From the NCBI GenBank assembly GCA_004794655.1, contig SMMW01000033.1, positions 2,511,001-2,575,000 of the forward strand: a DNA stretch of 64,000 bases, in the 5' to 3' direction. Positions within the stretch are counted from its first letter, which is position 1. Every line of letters begins with the position of its first letter. The translations under genes and the position numbers were made by a program. Source of the stretch: Marisa cornuarietis. Lineage: Eukaryota > Mollusca > Gastropoda > Architaenioglossa > Ampullariidae. Of this stretch, positions 37,434 through 49,559 are shown piece by piece. The notes beneath the pieces were generated by a model, which saw only the letters and a program-made list of their open reading frames with translations, had not been told where the DNA came from and ran no database searches.

Positions 37434-37853
37434 TACCGTAAATTTCGGCCTACTGAGTGCAGCTGTATATAATCCTCACCCACTGAATTTTTTAAAAAAT
37501 CTTCTTTTTTTTCACAAACAAGCCGCAATGGTTTATAAGCCGCAAATGGCCAGGTCAATCACCCTCAACTTAAAAACTGCATTGTAGCCATTTCGCCTCG
37601 TTTTCGACATAATGAGAGTGGATGCTTCAGCCAACTGATCTTAACGCTTCAATTGTATGCGGGTTTGATTTTAACATGTGAACAGTTAACACTGTAACAA
37701 CGTGAACAGTTAACACTTTAACAAAAAGCTCTCGAAAAATTAATCGGAATGTGAAAAATCTTGAAAAATCCGCAAACAAGCCGCATCGCTGTTTAAGCTG
37801 CATCGTTTAAAGCTGGGGTAAAAGTCGTGGCTTATAATCCTAAATTTTTGGTA
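37434..37853. mobile_element. MITE-like repeat with TACCNNAAATTT ends
   Basis: The left end TACCGTAAATTTCGG and the reverse-complemented right end TACCAAAAATTTAGG form imperfect inverted repeats about 420 bp apart. Inside, near the right and left ends, AAACAAGCCGCA recurs (about 37517 and 37779), with related TTATAAGCCGC and GTTTAAGCTGC blocks. The pattern resembles AT-rich non-autonomous DNA transposons with TATAAGCCGC motifs. No target duplication is clear. Confidence 0.45.
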
Positions 37854-37899
37854 CATCTAAGTTGCTGCAAAAGTTAGCTTTAAGGTTTGGGTTAGGGTT

Positions 37900-38080
37900 A
37901 ATACTAATACTAGGAGACTTGAATAGTGCGCTGAGCCCATGAAATAGTTCAAGGCGCTGTTGATGTCAGTTGCTTGCATTTGCTAGTCTTTTAAAGATAT
38001 GAGTTTTAATCTGCTTCCTGAAACTATCGAAAGAGGCAGCCTGGCGGATGGGCAAGGGGAGGTGTCCCAATATTAGGGTA
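37900..38080 (+). repeat. Fragment of AGGCGCT-type interspersed repeat
   Basis: AATAGTGCGCTGAGCC, then GTTCAAGGCGCTG, then AAAGATATGAGTTTTAATCT, then GGATGGGCAAGGGGAGGTGT form an ordered block. I recall it as a dispersed repeat in aquatic animals. It shares the CAAxGCGCT core with 23620-23765. Classification is not possible from one fragment. Confidence 0.35.
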
Positions 38081-40844
38081 AGCGTTAAAATAACGGTAAG
38101 GGTTAGGGGTCAAAGCTAATGATAAAGTTGTTGCCTGGGTGCGAGGCTAACGACAACACGTAATTACAATTAAAGACGCCATGCGCATGTCACCCAATCC
38201 GATGGAGAAAAAAATTCGGCCAGGCGCAATTCTTAAATTTGTTTTTCATACGAACGTACTTCCCTTAAATGAAGCCTGCGTGTCTGCAGTTTTATAACTA
38301 TTTTCCTTTTAAAAAGATTTATGTGTGTGTCTGTGTGTGTGTTCGCGCACGCATGTGCGTGTTTTGAGCGTTATTGATGTAGTTTTCAAATTATCAAACA
38401 TTTGTTGCATTGTTATTTTACAAGCCTTGATTTTTCTTGCCACCTGGAGTGCGCTTGGAGAATCAGTTTTAAAGGACAGGGGTGTCATATTTCTCATTAT
38501 GACCCCCATCATCGTCCTCACCATCACCACCTTTGTATGTATGTTAATACTGCCGGTCACAATACATGACAATAATACGTGTTCTGGCAGCAAGCGAGTC
38601 AGATCCAGTGTAAGCTGGGGTGCATACCAGAGCAACAGAGACCTACCGTTCACAGCGGACAGTGGGTTGGGGTGAGGGTAAGGTATGGGGGAGAGGAGGA
38701 AAGTGGTGTGCGTGCTGGTCGCTGTCACTCGCTAACACAGACCCCATTTCGCTGTGTGGTCACAAGCCGCCCCAAATGCCGCTTTCGCCCAGCCGGTGCA
38801 GCATCCACTCTGCTTCGGCCCTGCACCTCGCTGTTTAGCAAACGCAGACCGCTGGGCCTCTGCCCAAGTGCACCCGCCATTTCTGCGGTGTTTTATGCTC
38901 CGGTTGATTTGCTTACCTTCCCAAGGACGCGGGCGGAGTAGTGTTCACTGTAAATAGTCTGCGCACGTTTGCTCGACGTGTTACGCGGGTTGGAGTGCTT
39001 TCAGATGGCCACAAAACCTAAGACTGCATTCTACTACAGCTGCGAATCGGGCCAGGCCTGTCGGGTACAAAACGTGCAGACTTCTGTCGCTACCCGTAAA
39101 ACTAATAGAAGGATTGGAGAGAAGGGGTTCCTTCAGGTGGATTGCACCATTAACGATCACCATTAACCGTCAACCATTAACGAGTGTTTTGAGAACCGCT
39201 TCAGATGGCTTCAAGGAGACCCACTTTTCGCCTCGAAGTTCTAGACAGTTGTGCCAGATGCATTTTAGTTGGGGAGCCAAGTGGAGCCTACTGCCAAAAT
39301 TCCGTCAAAACCTTCTCCAGCCAATCCATGTGCATCTCTGAAAACGACTGAGCTGCTTCCCCTTTTACATCAACTCACCTGTCACTTTGTTTCAATAAAA
39401 TTTAAACAAACGCTGACGGTGCAGACGTCCTGTTCGAAGCCTTAAGAGAAATCGAAATTATAAAGTCATGCAACCATTGACAACATTTCACCGAGTAAAT
39501 TAACAGGAAACCAAACTCGGAATTTGAATGATGTTTCGTTACAAACCTTTAAATTGGAAGAGAGGTGGAAGGGGAGAAGGGATTTAAGTAGAGCGATCGT
39601 TGGAAAAAGCTGTTGAACTGCACTCACCTGCTGTACTTGCCTGCTCCACCCACCTACCAAATATGGACCGAGTACGTGTTACTATAACTTGTACAAACTG
39701 CACGTATATGTCGTCTGCTCCTGGTGGGATCATTTTAACAGGAGAACGGAAAGTATCCCCACAGATTTTTTTTGCTTCCGGGTTCTGTTTCCCCACCACA
39801 CCACACCCCCTCCTTATGCATTTATTCGAGTAGAGAAGAAGACCTTATCTCTGTTTGGCATCAATCAATCCTCATTGCGAGCTACTCTGGAATATAAGCA
39901 TGAGGAAAAGTATACACATGAATCCTAATGAGAGAAAGTATCTTCATCTTCGTTCCTTACAAGCGAGATTTCTCTTTCAGCAAAACCGGTTATCTGGAGC
40001 GTATATCGGCGCCAAGCATGTTTATTATAAGCTCGCCAAATGCGATTTTGCCCTTATCGTTCTTTTTCCACCTGTTAAATACCTAACGAGAACTTGGAGT
40101 GTGGCATAGCATGGTCTCTCCTGAAATCGCAGTTTCTTAGTCTCCTCCAGCGACATATAACGACCGGTTAAGAAGGGGTTAAAATGTTCATGCCACCTAT
40201 CGATTACTGTTCACGGGTTAACTTTGTTTTTGTTTTGTTTGTTTTTTTGTCAACGACCGGTTTTAAAGCACGCTAGAGTGCGCAGTGTGTGTTCTGCCTA
40301 CTATGACTATAGCAGATGGAATAGAAATTAACTAGGTTAAAAAAAAAAATACCTCAGCAAATGTTAGGAATTTTTTCTGCTGAGTGCGATGGACAGCTTA
40401 TCCGTCCACGCTCCGTCTGTAATCTGTAATTCCCAGGTACTTGCGTTTTGGTATCGGCAGAAGACCAGAGAACCAGCAGCACTGAGCTCTTCTGGAGCTG
40501 TAGTTATAAACCAGATGTCCATCCCTGTCTGGTGTGGTGGTACAAGAATAATAATACACTCGACAGTCCGTTAACCGAAACTCAAGTAATCAGCAAGAAA
40601 AACACCTGAAGAAAGATACTTTAAATAAAATCAGTTCCTAGCAGAAATGTAACTGCAAACTTGATGATCCTGATGTGATGTCTGCCCAGTGAACTCTCTA
40701 CCCCTACTCTAAATTTTAATCCAGCATGTTTTTGTTAGTTCATTAGACTCCGATGTTTTGTTAGTTCATTGTGTTAGCGAAGTTTATCGACTTTAACTAA
40801 GTTAATCTACCAATCCCCGTGGGTGCCGGTTAACTAATGATAAC
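38081..40844. other. Unassigned stretch
   Basis: No gene supported. The frames at 38309-38957 overlap on both strands and have no family motif. The one at 38325-38675 is hydrophobic in places but begins in a GT microsatellite. Confidence 0.45.
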
Positions 40845-40995
40845 AATTAGCACATCTATTGTGCATTTTTACTCCTGCACCTTTTGTCTGTTTGCTGACG
40901 TTTATGTTTATCGTATGGTTGACTGTCGGTTCGTTTGTAGAATTTCGTATCCCCACGGGGAAAGACGTTTCACAAATTCAATTATTATTCTTCTT
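40845..40995 (+). mobile_element. 3' UTR fragment of the CR1/L2-like LINE
   Basis: CTGTTTGCTGACGTTTATGT, then GTTGACTGTCGGTTCGTTTG, then CCCCACGGGGAAAGACGTTT, then an ATT-rich tail match the LINE 3' UTR at 10540-10680 and 61620-61740 in order. The coding part is absent, consistent with strong 5' truncation. Confidence 0.7.
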
Positions 40996-42703
40996 ATTTT
41001 TCACATGGTAACGAGCTCAATGCGTTTCACCTAAGAGAACACGAAAAAGACTCTGGTATTGCTTTTTCACAGTTCAAGATATCAGATTTAAGTGGTTCAA
41101 ATCTGTACTCCATAACAGCAGTGAAGTAATCAGGTGGCAGCATTACAAATTTACGCTAGCGTTCGGCACACCGTTTACTTCACAGTGAAAGAAGAAAAGT
41201 GGTCTCACAGATTAAAATTTGTGGTCCTTCACTTAAATTACACGCAGTTACTGCACCCATGGAAGATGCAGACTCCAGACAGAACATCTGACAGATTCAA
41301 TAGGACTTATAAGGCAATATAATGCATCTCTCTCTCTCTTACACTCACACACAGATTGGCGAAGGTCAAGCGAAAGCCTGCAGATCCTCGTCAACTCCGA
41401 TGTTTCCCGGTCAAAAGAAACTGAAGGAGGGCATCACATCCAGTCGTCCAGAGGTAGGCACGATCCAAAACACAAATCAAAACGAAGTCCAGTGACAGAA
41501 CAACACCTCAGGCGAGACAAACATCACAGTAACCTTAAGTTGTCGGGGTTTTCTTTTTTCTTTTTTTTTTTTTTGCCAAACAGAGATTACTCTGATGTAC
41601 CTAATTGTTTACATGACACAACTGCTGAATACATGTGCGACGTGCAGAGATAGTACGAGTGTCTATTTGTTTATTGAGTTTTGTAATCGTTCATGAGCAT
41701 GCGACTGTCTAATTGGTGTTGCTTTGTGCAGGCTGTGAGTCGTAGGCGTGCGAACTTAACTGCTCTTTGTTTCTATTGCGTTGTAGGGGGAAATATCGTC
41801 TCGTAATTTATTGTAGTGCTGTGTATGCTACTCGAGACGTCAATGGTACAGCAGGAAGACGAAAGGTTATTCAGGATTATCTCTTCAGACGATCGACACC
41901 GTCATCTCGACATGCCTTCCAAACTTGCGCGATAGTAAACAAGTCCCCACCTTTTATCTCCGTGGAAGCTGACGTATGCTAAAGTGAAACAAAACAAAAA
42001 AACTACAACTGTTTCACGACCACGGGTCAGCGCCTGAGGTATAATGTGTCTTTAATATTGCTATTTTCCGTCCCTTCCTTTTGACAGCTCAGTGTTAGGA
42101 AAGTTAGAGGCAACAAAGAAAGTGTTCGGCAATAAATGATAATGAATGCGAAAATTCAGATGATGTTACTTTATTCTTCCTGCTTAACTTGCTATTCAAT
42201 TTGCATGGAGGTCACCAAGGGCCACACTTTCACCGTTCTTTCAAAACTTTAACGAGGAAGATCCTGCCGAAATAAAACTGCCAGGCTAATTGATTAACAT
42301 GCATACCTTTTTCATCGTAGTGATAAGGAAAACTTTCCCACCCTTAAACATGTCCACATCCTCTTTTTTTAATAATAGAAGACAACATTAATGACGTCAA
42401 CATCGAGCTTTTTACGTCACATACCTGACAGAAAAAGATTGATCACCAAGGAGAAAACACTTTGACAGTTTGTATCAGCCGTGGAAGGAACAGGTTCGAG
42501 TCCCCAACCCTCTCTACCCCTCGTGACAGTTAATAATAATGACTCCTGGTCCTCTGCCAGCGAAAAGTGCTGAAGACCCTGGTTTGAGAGTGGCTTGGTT
42601 GTTCATTAAGTATCTTCTCTAAGCTCTCAAAAGTGTTTAGTTATGTTTTTTTTTAACTATAGGCTACACCGCGCTGTCTCTCAAGCAGTTTGACAGATCT
42701 CTA
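40996..42703. other. Unassigned stretch
   Basis: No gene recognised. TGACGTCA lies at 42392-42399. A single box-B-like GGTTCGAGTCCCC at about 42493-42505 has no matching box A. Confidence 0.45.
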
Positions 42704-42714
42704 TCAAATGTGTA

Positions 42715-42910
42715 TGGTGGTCCGGTGGTATAACGGTTAGCGCCTGTCACCAATACATTGAAGGTTGGCTGTCCTGGGTTCAGCTCTCGTTTTGGGCACT
42801 CTGTTCTTTCTTTGCATGTGGCATCTGTTTACAGGGCTGGCTGCCTTGCCGTGATATAGCCTTAGTTGCTGGCTCGGCGTAAAACGCCAATTCCCCCACC
42901 ACCACCACCT
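42715..42910 (+). mobile_element. Complete tRNA-derived SINE (type 1), reference copy
   Basis: This is the best preserved copy of the commonest SINE in the window. It opens GGTCCGGTGGTATAACGGTT, a tRNA-like 5' end with box A, followed by box-B-like GGGTTCAGCTCTCG at tRNA spacing. An unrelated body and the tail GCTCGGCGTAAAACGCCAAT then CCACC repeats follow. TCAAATGTGTA flanks it exactly (42704-42714 and 42911-42921). Relatives: 8787-8966 (-), 20417-20585 (-), 62407-62598 (+), and fragments at 7961 and 22075. It is mobilised in trans by a LINE; the LINE partner cannot be told from this tail. Confidence 0.93.
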
Positions 42911-42921
42911 TCAAATGTGTA

Positions 42922-44709
42922 CACCCTCTACGTCAGCTACGCTTTAGCAAATTTCCACAGGATGTGGATAGCAGTCAGGTACTACTTCCATATACCGTGT
43001 TCTGTCAGCTAAAAATGTATGAAGGTATACTGCAGCTGTCCTTCCAGCTGCGACTGCCGCAAGTTAACACCACTCTTCAGTTCCAAGTGCGGGGGATCAC
43101 ACGGTTATAGCTCATCTGTGTTCTGCCAGCTGTCCCGTGACCTTCCACGGTATTTTAATTATCACAAGCCCTCTGTCCATAGGTTATGTTTAGCTGGCTC
43201 TCACTCGGCCCCAGCTGACTATTACGTATGTGTATTTATTTGTGTATGTTTATCTGGGTCATACATAGTTCATCCGGGTATTATAAATATATTTATGTGT
43301 ATGTCGACTTACCTGTCACACCTGAAACAGCACCAAAGTATTACCAATGTGTTGTCTGCACCACTTATGAAGAACATATTTACCTGTACTTTTCCTGTGT
43401 CACGAGTTCAAAAGTCTCTGTTTATATACCTGTCAGAAGACTAGAGCAGTGTGTGATTACTTGTATTTATCACACTTTATTCTATGTTTACCTTTTTTTG
43501 CCCTGCATAAAGGTATGTCCTCGATATATGTCTATTTTTCTGTCTACTTAGGCCAGAGCCTTAAGGCATGTTTACCTGTCTTTAATTGATCTAGTTCTCT
43601 TGGGGTTTGATCCATGTTGACTTATGTATTTATACAGGACCATTATGGCATGAACAAACTCACAATGCTTTGTAGTGTACATATCGCATAAACTGTTACA
43701 GGTTATGATTGTCTACCTGTCAATTTCAATCAGCCCTAGTCATCGGTTCAAACGACTAAGATCTATCTTTACCTTAGTAAGGTTTTTCTTAGCTATGTTT
43801 CTATATCACAGCCCCCTATCATAGTTTTATTTCCCACAAGTAGAGCTGGATACTCATCAAACATACCTCAATACCCATAAAACATACTTATCAAATCGCT
43901 CGATTATCAACCTCACAAGAGTACTATTGGGAGGAAAATATATGTATTTAAATGTATTTTCTGTTGACGTGTTAAAACAAAACATGTTATTTTACAACAA
44001 ATAAAAACTTTAGAACAGGGTCCTTACTTGTATGTTTTGTTGGGCATAGGTCGTGGTAGGCTTCGGTGTGTAGCTATGAGTCATCTCTGTAAATAAACTC
44101 TGCTTCAAACGCCCTAAAGTCACTCAGAAACTACAAGTGACAGCCCTGACAGCCTCCCTCCATCACGAATAGCTTCTTCCTCACACGGTGAGCTTGGTGA
44201 AGGTGGCGCAGGGTCAAGCCCCCACTGACTGTGACCATTCCAGGAAAGTTAGGCCAGAGTTGTCTGAGACTTTTTTTGCAGTTATTTATAGTTTCTTCAC
44301 TTCATTCGTGCAGCGCAAAAAACTGCACCCCTGCCCCTTCGCATTCATCAAAATACCACTCTGAAAAACACCTCTTCCTTCTTCATCCCACGCCTCAACC
44401 CCCGCTCAAAAGATATATATATATATATATATTGATTTTCTATAGTCGTTCAGGCTGCATGACCCCCTTCTTCCCGAAGATCAACTGGCATCAGTCGAAC
44501 CGATAACTGAAAACGTCCCTGATTACGACCTATGGGTTCCTCGAACGTAAGCCTGAGCGAACTGTTACTAGACAATTGCGTTCTTTACATTTGCTTCTAA
44601 TCCAAGGAAAAAACTCACTGGACTTCAGGATGTCTTAAAATGACAGGGCATCATCTCGTGTTGGAAGCTGCACGATGTGTCTGGTTTCACGTCCTTAAAG
44701 CACAGCTCA
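42922..44709. other. Unassigned stretch with loosely repeated ACCTGT motifs
   Basis: Between about 43230 and 43730 the words TTACCTGT, TACCTGTC and GTTTATCTG recur every 50-130 bases in AT-rich sequence, perhaps a very decayed tandem repeat. An (AT)10 run is at 44412-44432. The 141-codon frame at 43019-43444 runs through this block and lacks motifs. Confidence 0.4.
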
Positions 44710-44976
44710 GGGGCCAGTTGCACAACACGTTTCTAAACCTTAAAACTGTTCTAAAGAAGCAAAATCTCTTCTTAGCCATTTTGATGCATTGCAGAAAAAC
44801 ATACAAAAAATTGTACTGAGAGGACGGAAAGTCAGACTTAAACAACTTTATCTTACTTAAAGCAGTTTTTAGTTTTAAAAATTCTAAAATTGTGGTGCGC
44901 ACTTTAAACTAATTATCTAAAAAGAGTTAAGGCCTAAAAGTGTTTAAAATTAGAAATGTGTTGTGCAACTGGCCCC
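44710..44976. mobile_element. MITE-like inverted-repeat element, copy 2
   Basis: Nearly the same sequence as 9418-9686 throughout, about 93-95% by eye, including both GGGGCCAGTTGCACAACACG ends. Length is 267 bp. Left flank CTCAG and right flank TGGCAGG give no clear target duplication. Confidence 0.85.
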
Positions 44977-45447
44977 TGGCAGGAAGCAATAAAACTGGAG
45001 CAAGATTATTAAGCCCTGAAAGTCCTGTTTTTTTCACAGTTACACTCCCATGCCATTGACTTGACGCAGATCGATGGAAAACTAGGTTGGGGCAACAAGT
45101 TTTGGAGGTCCCCCCCCACCCCCGTACTGAGTTGAGCGAAAAATAAATTTTAAAAAAGGGGAAATAAAGACAGCACGATGGCGTTTTGGAGCGCTTGCAC
45201 TGTGTGGCCAGCACAAAACGGACCAACTCTCCCCCTCCCTCCCTTTCTCGCTCTGTCCTTTCCACTCTCGTGCTGTTTGCTTGATCGATGATGGGCCACG
45301 CGCAGTGGCACGCGAACTTACCCGCACCAGACACAGCTCACTTCCGGTCTCCCCCTGTCTCCTCCCCCCCCCCCAACACCGACCCTAGATATATATATAT
45401 CGTCTGAGACAACCTCAATACATGCCGAGAAGACTTCGTAATGGTTA

Positions 45448-45491
45448 GCACGCGCACACGCGCACACATACACACACACGCGCGCGCGCGT
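45448..45491. repeat. Alternating CG/CA purine-pyrimidine tract
   Basis: Nearly perfect purine-pyrimidine alternation over about 44 bp, ending in CGCGCGCGCG. This type of sequence can adopt Z-DNA. Confidence 0.85.
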
Positions 45492-47369
45492 CTGTTCTCT
45501 TCCGCCTTCAGTCAGTGGCAGAATCCTTTACCGATATCGGGACTGCGATTTCCGCTTGGCCCAGGGAGGCTCTGCGATGGAGGCTATGCAGTTACCCCCT
45601 GTGAAGGTTGATCCGAGGGCTGCTGATGTCCCAGCCTATTATGCTGCTCTCTTTCCTTCTGCACGCAAACTCAGCCATCTGCATTCACAGCTACCACGCT
45701 GGTTGCGTTGCAAATTTATGATTTTACCTATCACGTTTCGATTAATCAGCTGTGTCAAATGCTTTGTTCACATCTTAGCAATAGGTTTGCCTGTACTCAT
45801 AATCTTGCATCGACGTTTTCCTTCGTGCTATTCTGCGCTTTTCACAGCCATCACCACTGAGTTTGTTCTACACAGATTTCCTTCATAAATCGAAATTATT
45901 GTGCAGAGAAATCCGTGGTCCGATCCACAATTTTAACTGTTGAAATCAGCAACATTTCAGGAAAATGTCATCAATTCGAGATAACTTTGTAAAAGAGAGA
46001 AATTAAGTGACAAATGCAAAGCAGTATTCCTGGAATACATTTCAATGTTAGGTAACTGGCGCTGAGAATCCTTCAAGCCGTTGTAGCTACGTGAGAAATA
46101 CGCGCAAGCCGGGAAGGAAAAACGCAAGGCTCAGGTAACTGCACTTTAGTGCAATAATTAATTATTTACCATCTGTGTTCAAATTCGTACAAGTGGGTTA
46201 TTCGCTGGGAATGGTTTACAGTTATCACAGGAAATATGAAAAAACTATAAATACTATAAACTGTTTAGAATACCACTTTCATTAGGTGTAACACTGTGGA
46301 GACAGAAATAAACAGAATTTTCCTGAACCACCGTCTCCAACACCAAGAAACCGTTGGTCCTCTTTTTACTCGAGTGTATGCAAACGAATGTAAATGACAC
46401 ACGTGCACAGAAAAAGCTGCATGACCGGTTACATGAAGAAGCAGTCCGTCCCTGTTTGAGATGAACAACAATCTCTCACGCCGGCGGCCTCTCTGGCAGG
46501 CAAACGTGACTGATCTGACATCGGCGTCTTTGCGTAAGGGGGGGGGCAGATGGGGGTGACAGTGGGTGACACTATACTGCAGACAAGTCACTTTGTATGT
46601 TTGTGCGTATGCGCGCGCGTGTTGTATCGGTGTGTGAGACATACAACTAGACAAATATAAGCGAGTAGGACTTAACAGAACCAAAGGCTTATTTTTTACT
46701 AATTCGCCGTCCCTTCCCGTTTCTCGGCATCCAGTCTTCCTTCCAGCCATACAACTCAGCACGGTTCACCACCACAGGAGAAAAAAAAAAGACAAAAAAC
46801 AAACACGACCGTTAGGTTAACAGGTCAGCTTTTGAGGTCAACAACACACGCAACAAGGCCGGTCACCCAGTTGTGTTTTGAAGAATTAATGCCCCTTACT
46901 CGCTCTCTCTCTTTTCTTCATCACTCATCAGTCACTTCTTCCCTCTCTCTCCCCCATCCTCTCTCTTTCTCTCCCTCTCAAAACTGCCGCGCAATCAGTC
47001 GTGTTTGTATTTGCATGCGCGTGTGCGCTAGGTAGGCGCGCAAGGTCGAGATTACGGGCATGTGGGCCCCAACACCTAGTACCCATGCGCCATCGCGCAT
47101 CCCCCACTTGAGCCTGTGACAACGCCCTCGGTCGCCAGTCGCCGCGCGTTTCTCAAAACTCTAAATCACTCGGCATTTTACGACCTCAACATCTATCTTC
47201 TACACTGTAGATGCTCGCTTAAAGCCCACTTGGCGCTAGTCACAATGCATCATTATGGTACCCTCCAACCTAACCACGACTAACTGCTTACGTTGCACAG
47301 ATAATGACTTCACTCCAGCTGTCAGCTGACTGCGAAAGGCCGGTTATCGTGCGACGAAATGCGTGTATT

Positions 47370-47411
47370 GCGCACGCGCGCGCGTGTGTGTGTGTGAGAG
47401 AGAGAGAGAGA
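47370..47411. repeat. CG/GT/GA compound microsatellite
   Basis: GCGCACGCGCGCGCG passes into GT repeats and then GA repeats without interruption. Confidence 0.9.
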
Positions 47412-48223
47412 ACGTGTGTAAAAAGCATTCCGTTTTATGGTCTGTTTTTATCTAAAAAGGAAAACACAACAATTTTCTAGGTTGTTGTCTTGGTATGGCA
47501 GTACTCGCGTGCCCTTTCTGTACTTAGCACATGTTGACCTGTTCTTCCCCAAGGAAAGGCCAAGGCGCTTAGCGGCTCGTGTCGAGAAACCACGACTCGT
47601 CATAATAGCTAGCTGAAGCTGTCGATCAGTCATTACATAATTATAGGCAGCTGAGATTCTTTCAAGGGAAAGAAGGGAAGAGGTACCCAGAAGGCAGGTC
47701 TAGTAGTAAATCTTCAAATGCACGCATGCATGTTTCTGATAAAACATGCTCTCTTACTCCGTGTGTGTATGTGTGTGTGTGTGTGTGTGAGTGACAGAAA
47801 GAGAGAGAAAGCAATAAAAGATGATAGGGTCATTTGCATAACGACACGACACTAGCCTTGAAGTTCTTCGAATGAAATCTTTCTCGGTATGATATCGGGG
47901 ACCTGTTAGACGAGACCTACAGGTGTAAAAGTAAGGCAAATATGCACTTGCACGACCATCTTTGTGGCCAGCTGTGCGGAAGGGCGGTGGATATCTCTCC
48001 TATTCATGACGTCCTATCTATTGTTACTAAAATAATGTCTCCACAAAATGTAGTCATTTATCGGACACCAAGACGTTACTACTGTGTTCTTACATAACAC
48101 GTGTGCTATGCATATCCTTCCGCAGCGCCTTTGGCACAACCGTTTCAGGACAGCAGACACATCATTTTCTTTCAAAAAGAAAAAAACGGGTTTCGTGTGA
48201 AAATTTCGATGCCATGGACTTAC

Positions 48224-49020
48224 CTTTGACCTCTGACTCGTAAACACCTGACAGGACCTCCTGCAGTATCCGCACCAGGAGCAGCAACGCCAGCGGTGGC
48301 TGCATACGCTGTTGAAGCTGACGTTGTGCTTAGTGCTCCATATCTGTTCGTGATGTCGTGCACGTTGTTGCTGTCGTCGTAAGCGTTATCCCTGTGAGGT
48401 GATGTGGCACTAGCACCATCCACGTGAGAGGAGCTGTCGATGCTGTTGCCGAGGACCTTGGTGAAGGAGGAAGAGGAGGAGGCAAGGTCCCAGCCTGTCC
48501 CGCTGCCAGCAACAAGCATCACCTGAGCACAGTTGTCTCCCTTACTACCACATCCACCGGCGTCGTCGTTCATATCGTCGTCGTTGCTGTCGGTGTCACC
48601 CGACTCAGCGTGCACCGCCACCTGGTGGGCAGGTGAGCGCAACGGAGCGCCCGGTTGAGACGATCCCGCTTTGAAGTCCGACCCGCGACACCCTGCAGGT
48701 GTTTCCGTGCAGGAGGAGCTCGTCAGGTGGAGCAGGTGACAGACACTGCCAAAAGCTGCCACATCTGCACCGCCGTCGTCCGGGCGGGGACCCGCACCAC
48801 CGCCAGTGCCACCTCCACTATCATAGGGAAGTGTTGTTGCTTCCGGTGTCGGCGGTCCCTGGGACACTTGGATAGCGGCTAACGGGACACCAACGCGCAG
48901 GCTGCAGTGTGGTGCAGCAGATGCAGCCGCAGCGGGGCTGAGGTTGGTGTCATTGTTGCTGTCGTCAGCGCAAGAGAAACCGCGGAGAGGAAACGGGATG
49001 TGATGTGACTCCACGGCCAT
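48224..49020 (-). CDS. First coding exon of an unidentified gene (Ser/Gly/Asp-rich N-terminus)
   Basis: The exon reads 265 codons plus two bases to CAAAG followed by GTAAGTCC, a consensus donor, leaving a phase-2 intron. The frame closes immediately beyond the donor, as expected for intron read-through. Two in-frame ATGs exist. The upstream one (49038) has a weak context, while the one at 49020 reads ACAATGGCC with A at -3 and G at +4, so I prefer it. The protein begins MAVESHHIPFPLRGFSC and is then low-complexity: an alanine run, GGGTGGGAG, an acidic DSNDDDMNDDAGG patch, several serine runs, and no signal peptide or membrane segment. Such N-termini are common in transcription factors and nuclear receptors, but no DNA-binding domain is visible and I do not name it. 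GC content is well above the surroundings. The minus-strand frame is by far the longest non-transposon frame without microsatellite. Later exons were not found. Confidence 0.65.
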
Positions 49021-49369
49021 TGTTGCATATTCAAACATCAGTCATAAACACCTCTTCCCACTTTCCTGCACGCCAGTCTTGTGGAAAATAAAGCAGCCAT
49101 ACAAACACAAAAATCTCGGCAGCACTGAAGCGACTCAACAAAAAGGCCTGGCCAAGATATCACGCACTGTCGTTCCAGGGACGATATCCGTTCTCCTATT
49201 TGTATGTAGGTATGCGTGTGTGTGTGTGTGTGTGTGCCTGCGCTTCTATATAATCGCGTGTGTGCACATGTAATGCTTGCATGTGTCAGTGAGTTTACCA
49301 TGTGTGTTTGAGTGAGTGACGTTGGCTTGTCAGTCACATGTACACTCCGGACAATCTATCTCCGACACC

Positions 49370-49417
49370 GGTGTCGACACTGATGTCCGTAGTCAGTGGT
49401 GTAGACACTGATGTCCG
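49370..49417. repeat. 28-bp-spaced direct repeat upstream of the gene
   Basis: GGTGTCGACACTGATGTCCG at 49370 and GGTGTAGACACTGATGTCCG at 49398 differ at one base. They lie about 350 bp upstream of the preferred ATG, in the probable 5' UTR or proximal promoter, and could be paired regulatory sites or a small duplication. Confidence 0.7.
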
Positions 49418-49559
49418 ACGAGTTAGTGCACACCGTCGCACTTCATAAGCCTCCGTCGCCTTTCAAGTCCGACTCCTTACCAAACACCGGCCGGAGTACA
49501 GCTCTACCCCCATAACTGCAAACACCGCCACATGGAGCGCGGCCCTGCGACTATTCTTA

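Larger units (their letters stand above)
44977..48223. other. Stretch downstream of the gene start on the minus strand; presumed intron in part
   Basis: If the gene starting at 49020 is real, the sequence below 48224 is its first intron, of unknown length. No following exon was identified. Present are an AT run at about 45391-45400, alternating CG/CA sequence at 45448-45491, CG/GT/GA runs at 47370-47411 and a GT run at 47762-47788. The minus frame at 46265-46762 (165 codons) has no motif and no splice support. Confidence 0.4.

Noticed and set aside
42493..42505. Box-B-like GGTTCGAGTCCCC suggesting a tRNA or SINE
   Set aside because: No box A or cloverleaf could be drawn around it and no family match.
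45556..45888. 110-codon frame with good ATG context (MEAMQLPPVKVDPRAADVPA)
   Set aside because: The first 40 residues look protein-like, but it turns into unstructured sequence with no clear donor and no recognised domain. Not enough to annotate.
46265..46762. 165-codon minus-strand frame below the gene start
   Set aside because: No motif, no acceptor or donor, and of a length that a few chance frames reach in 64 kb; not accepted as exon 2.
48424..48882. Plus-strand frames opposite the gene's first exon
   Set aside because: Antisense by-products of the GC-rich minus-strand coding exon; shorter, with no start or splice support.
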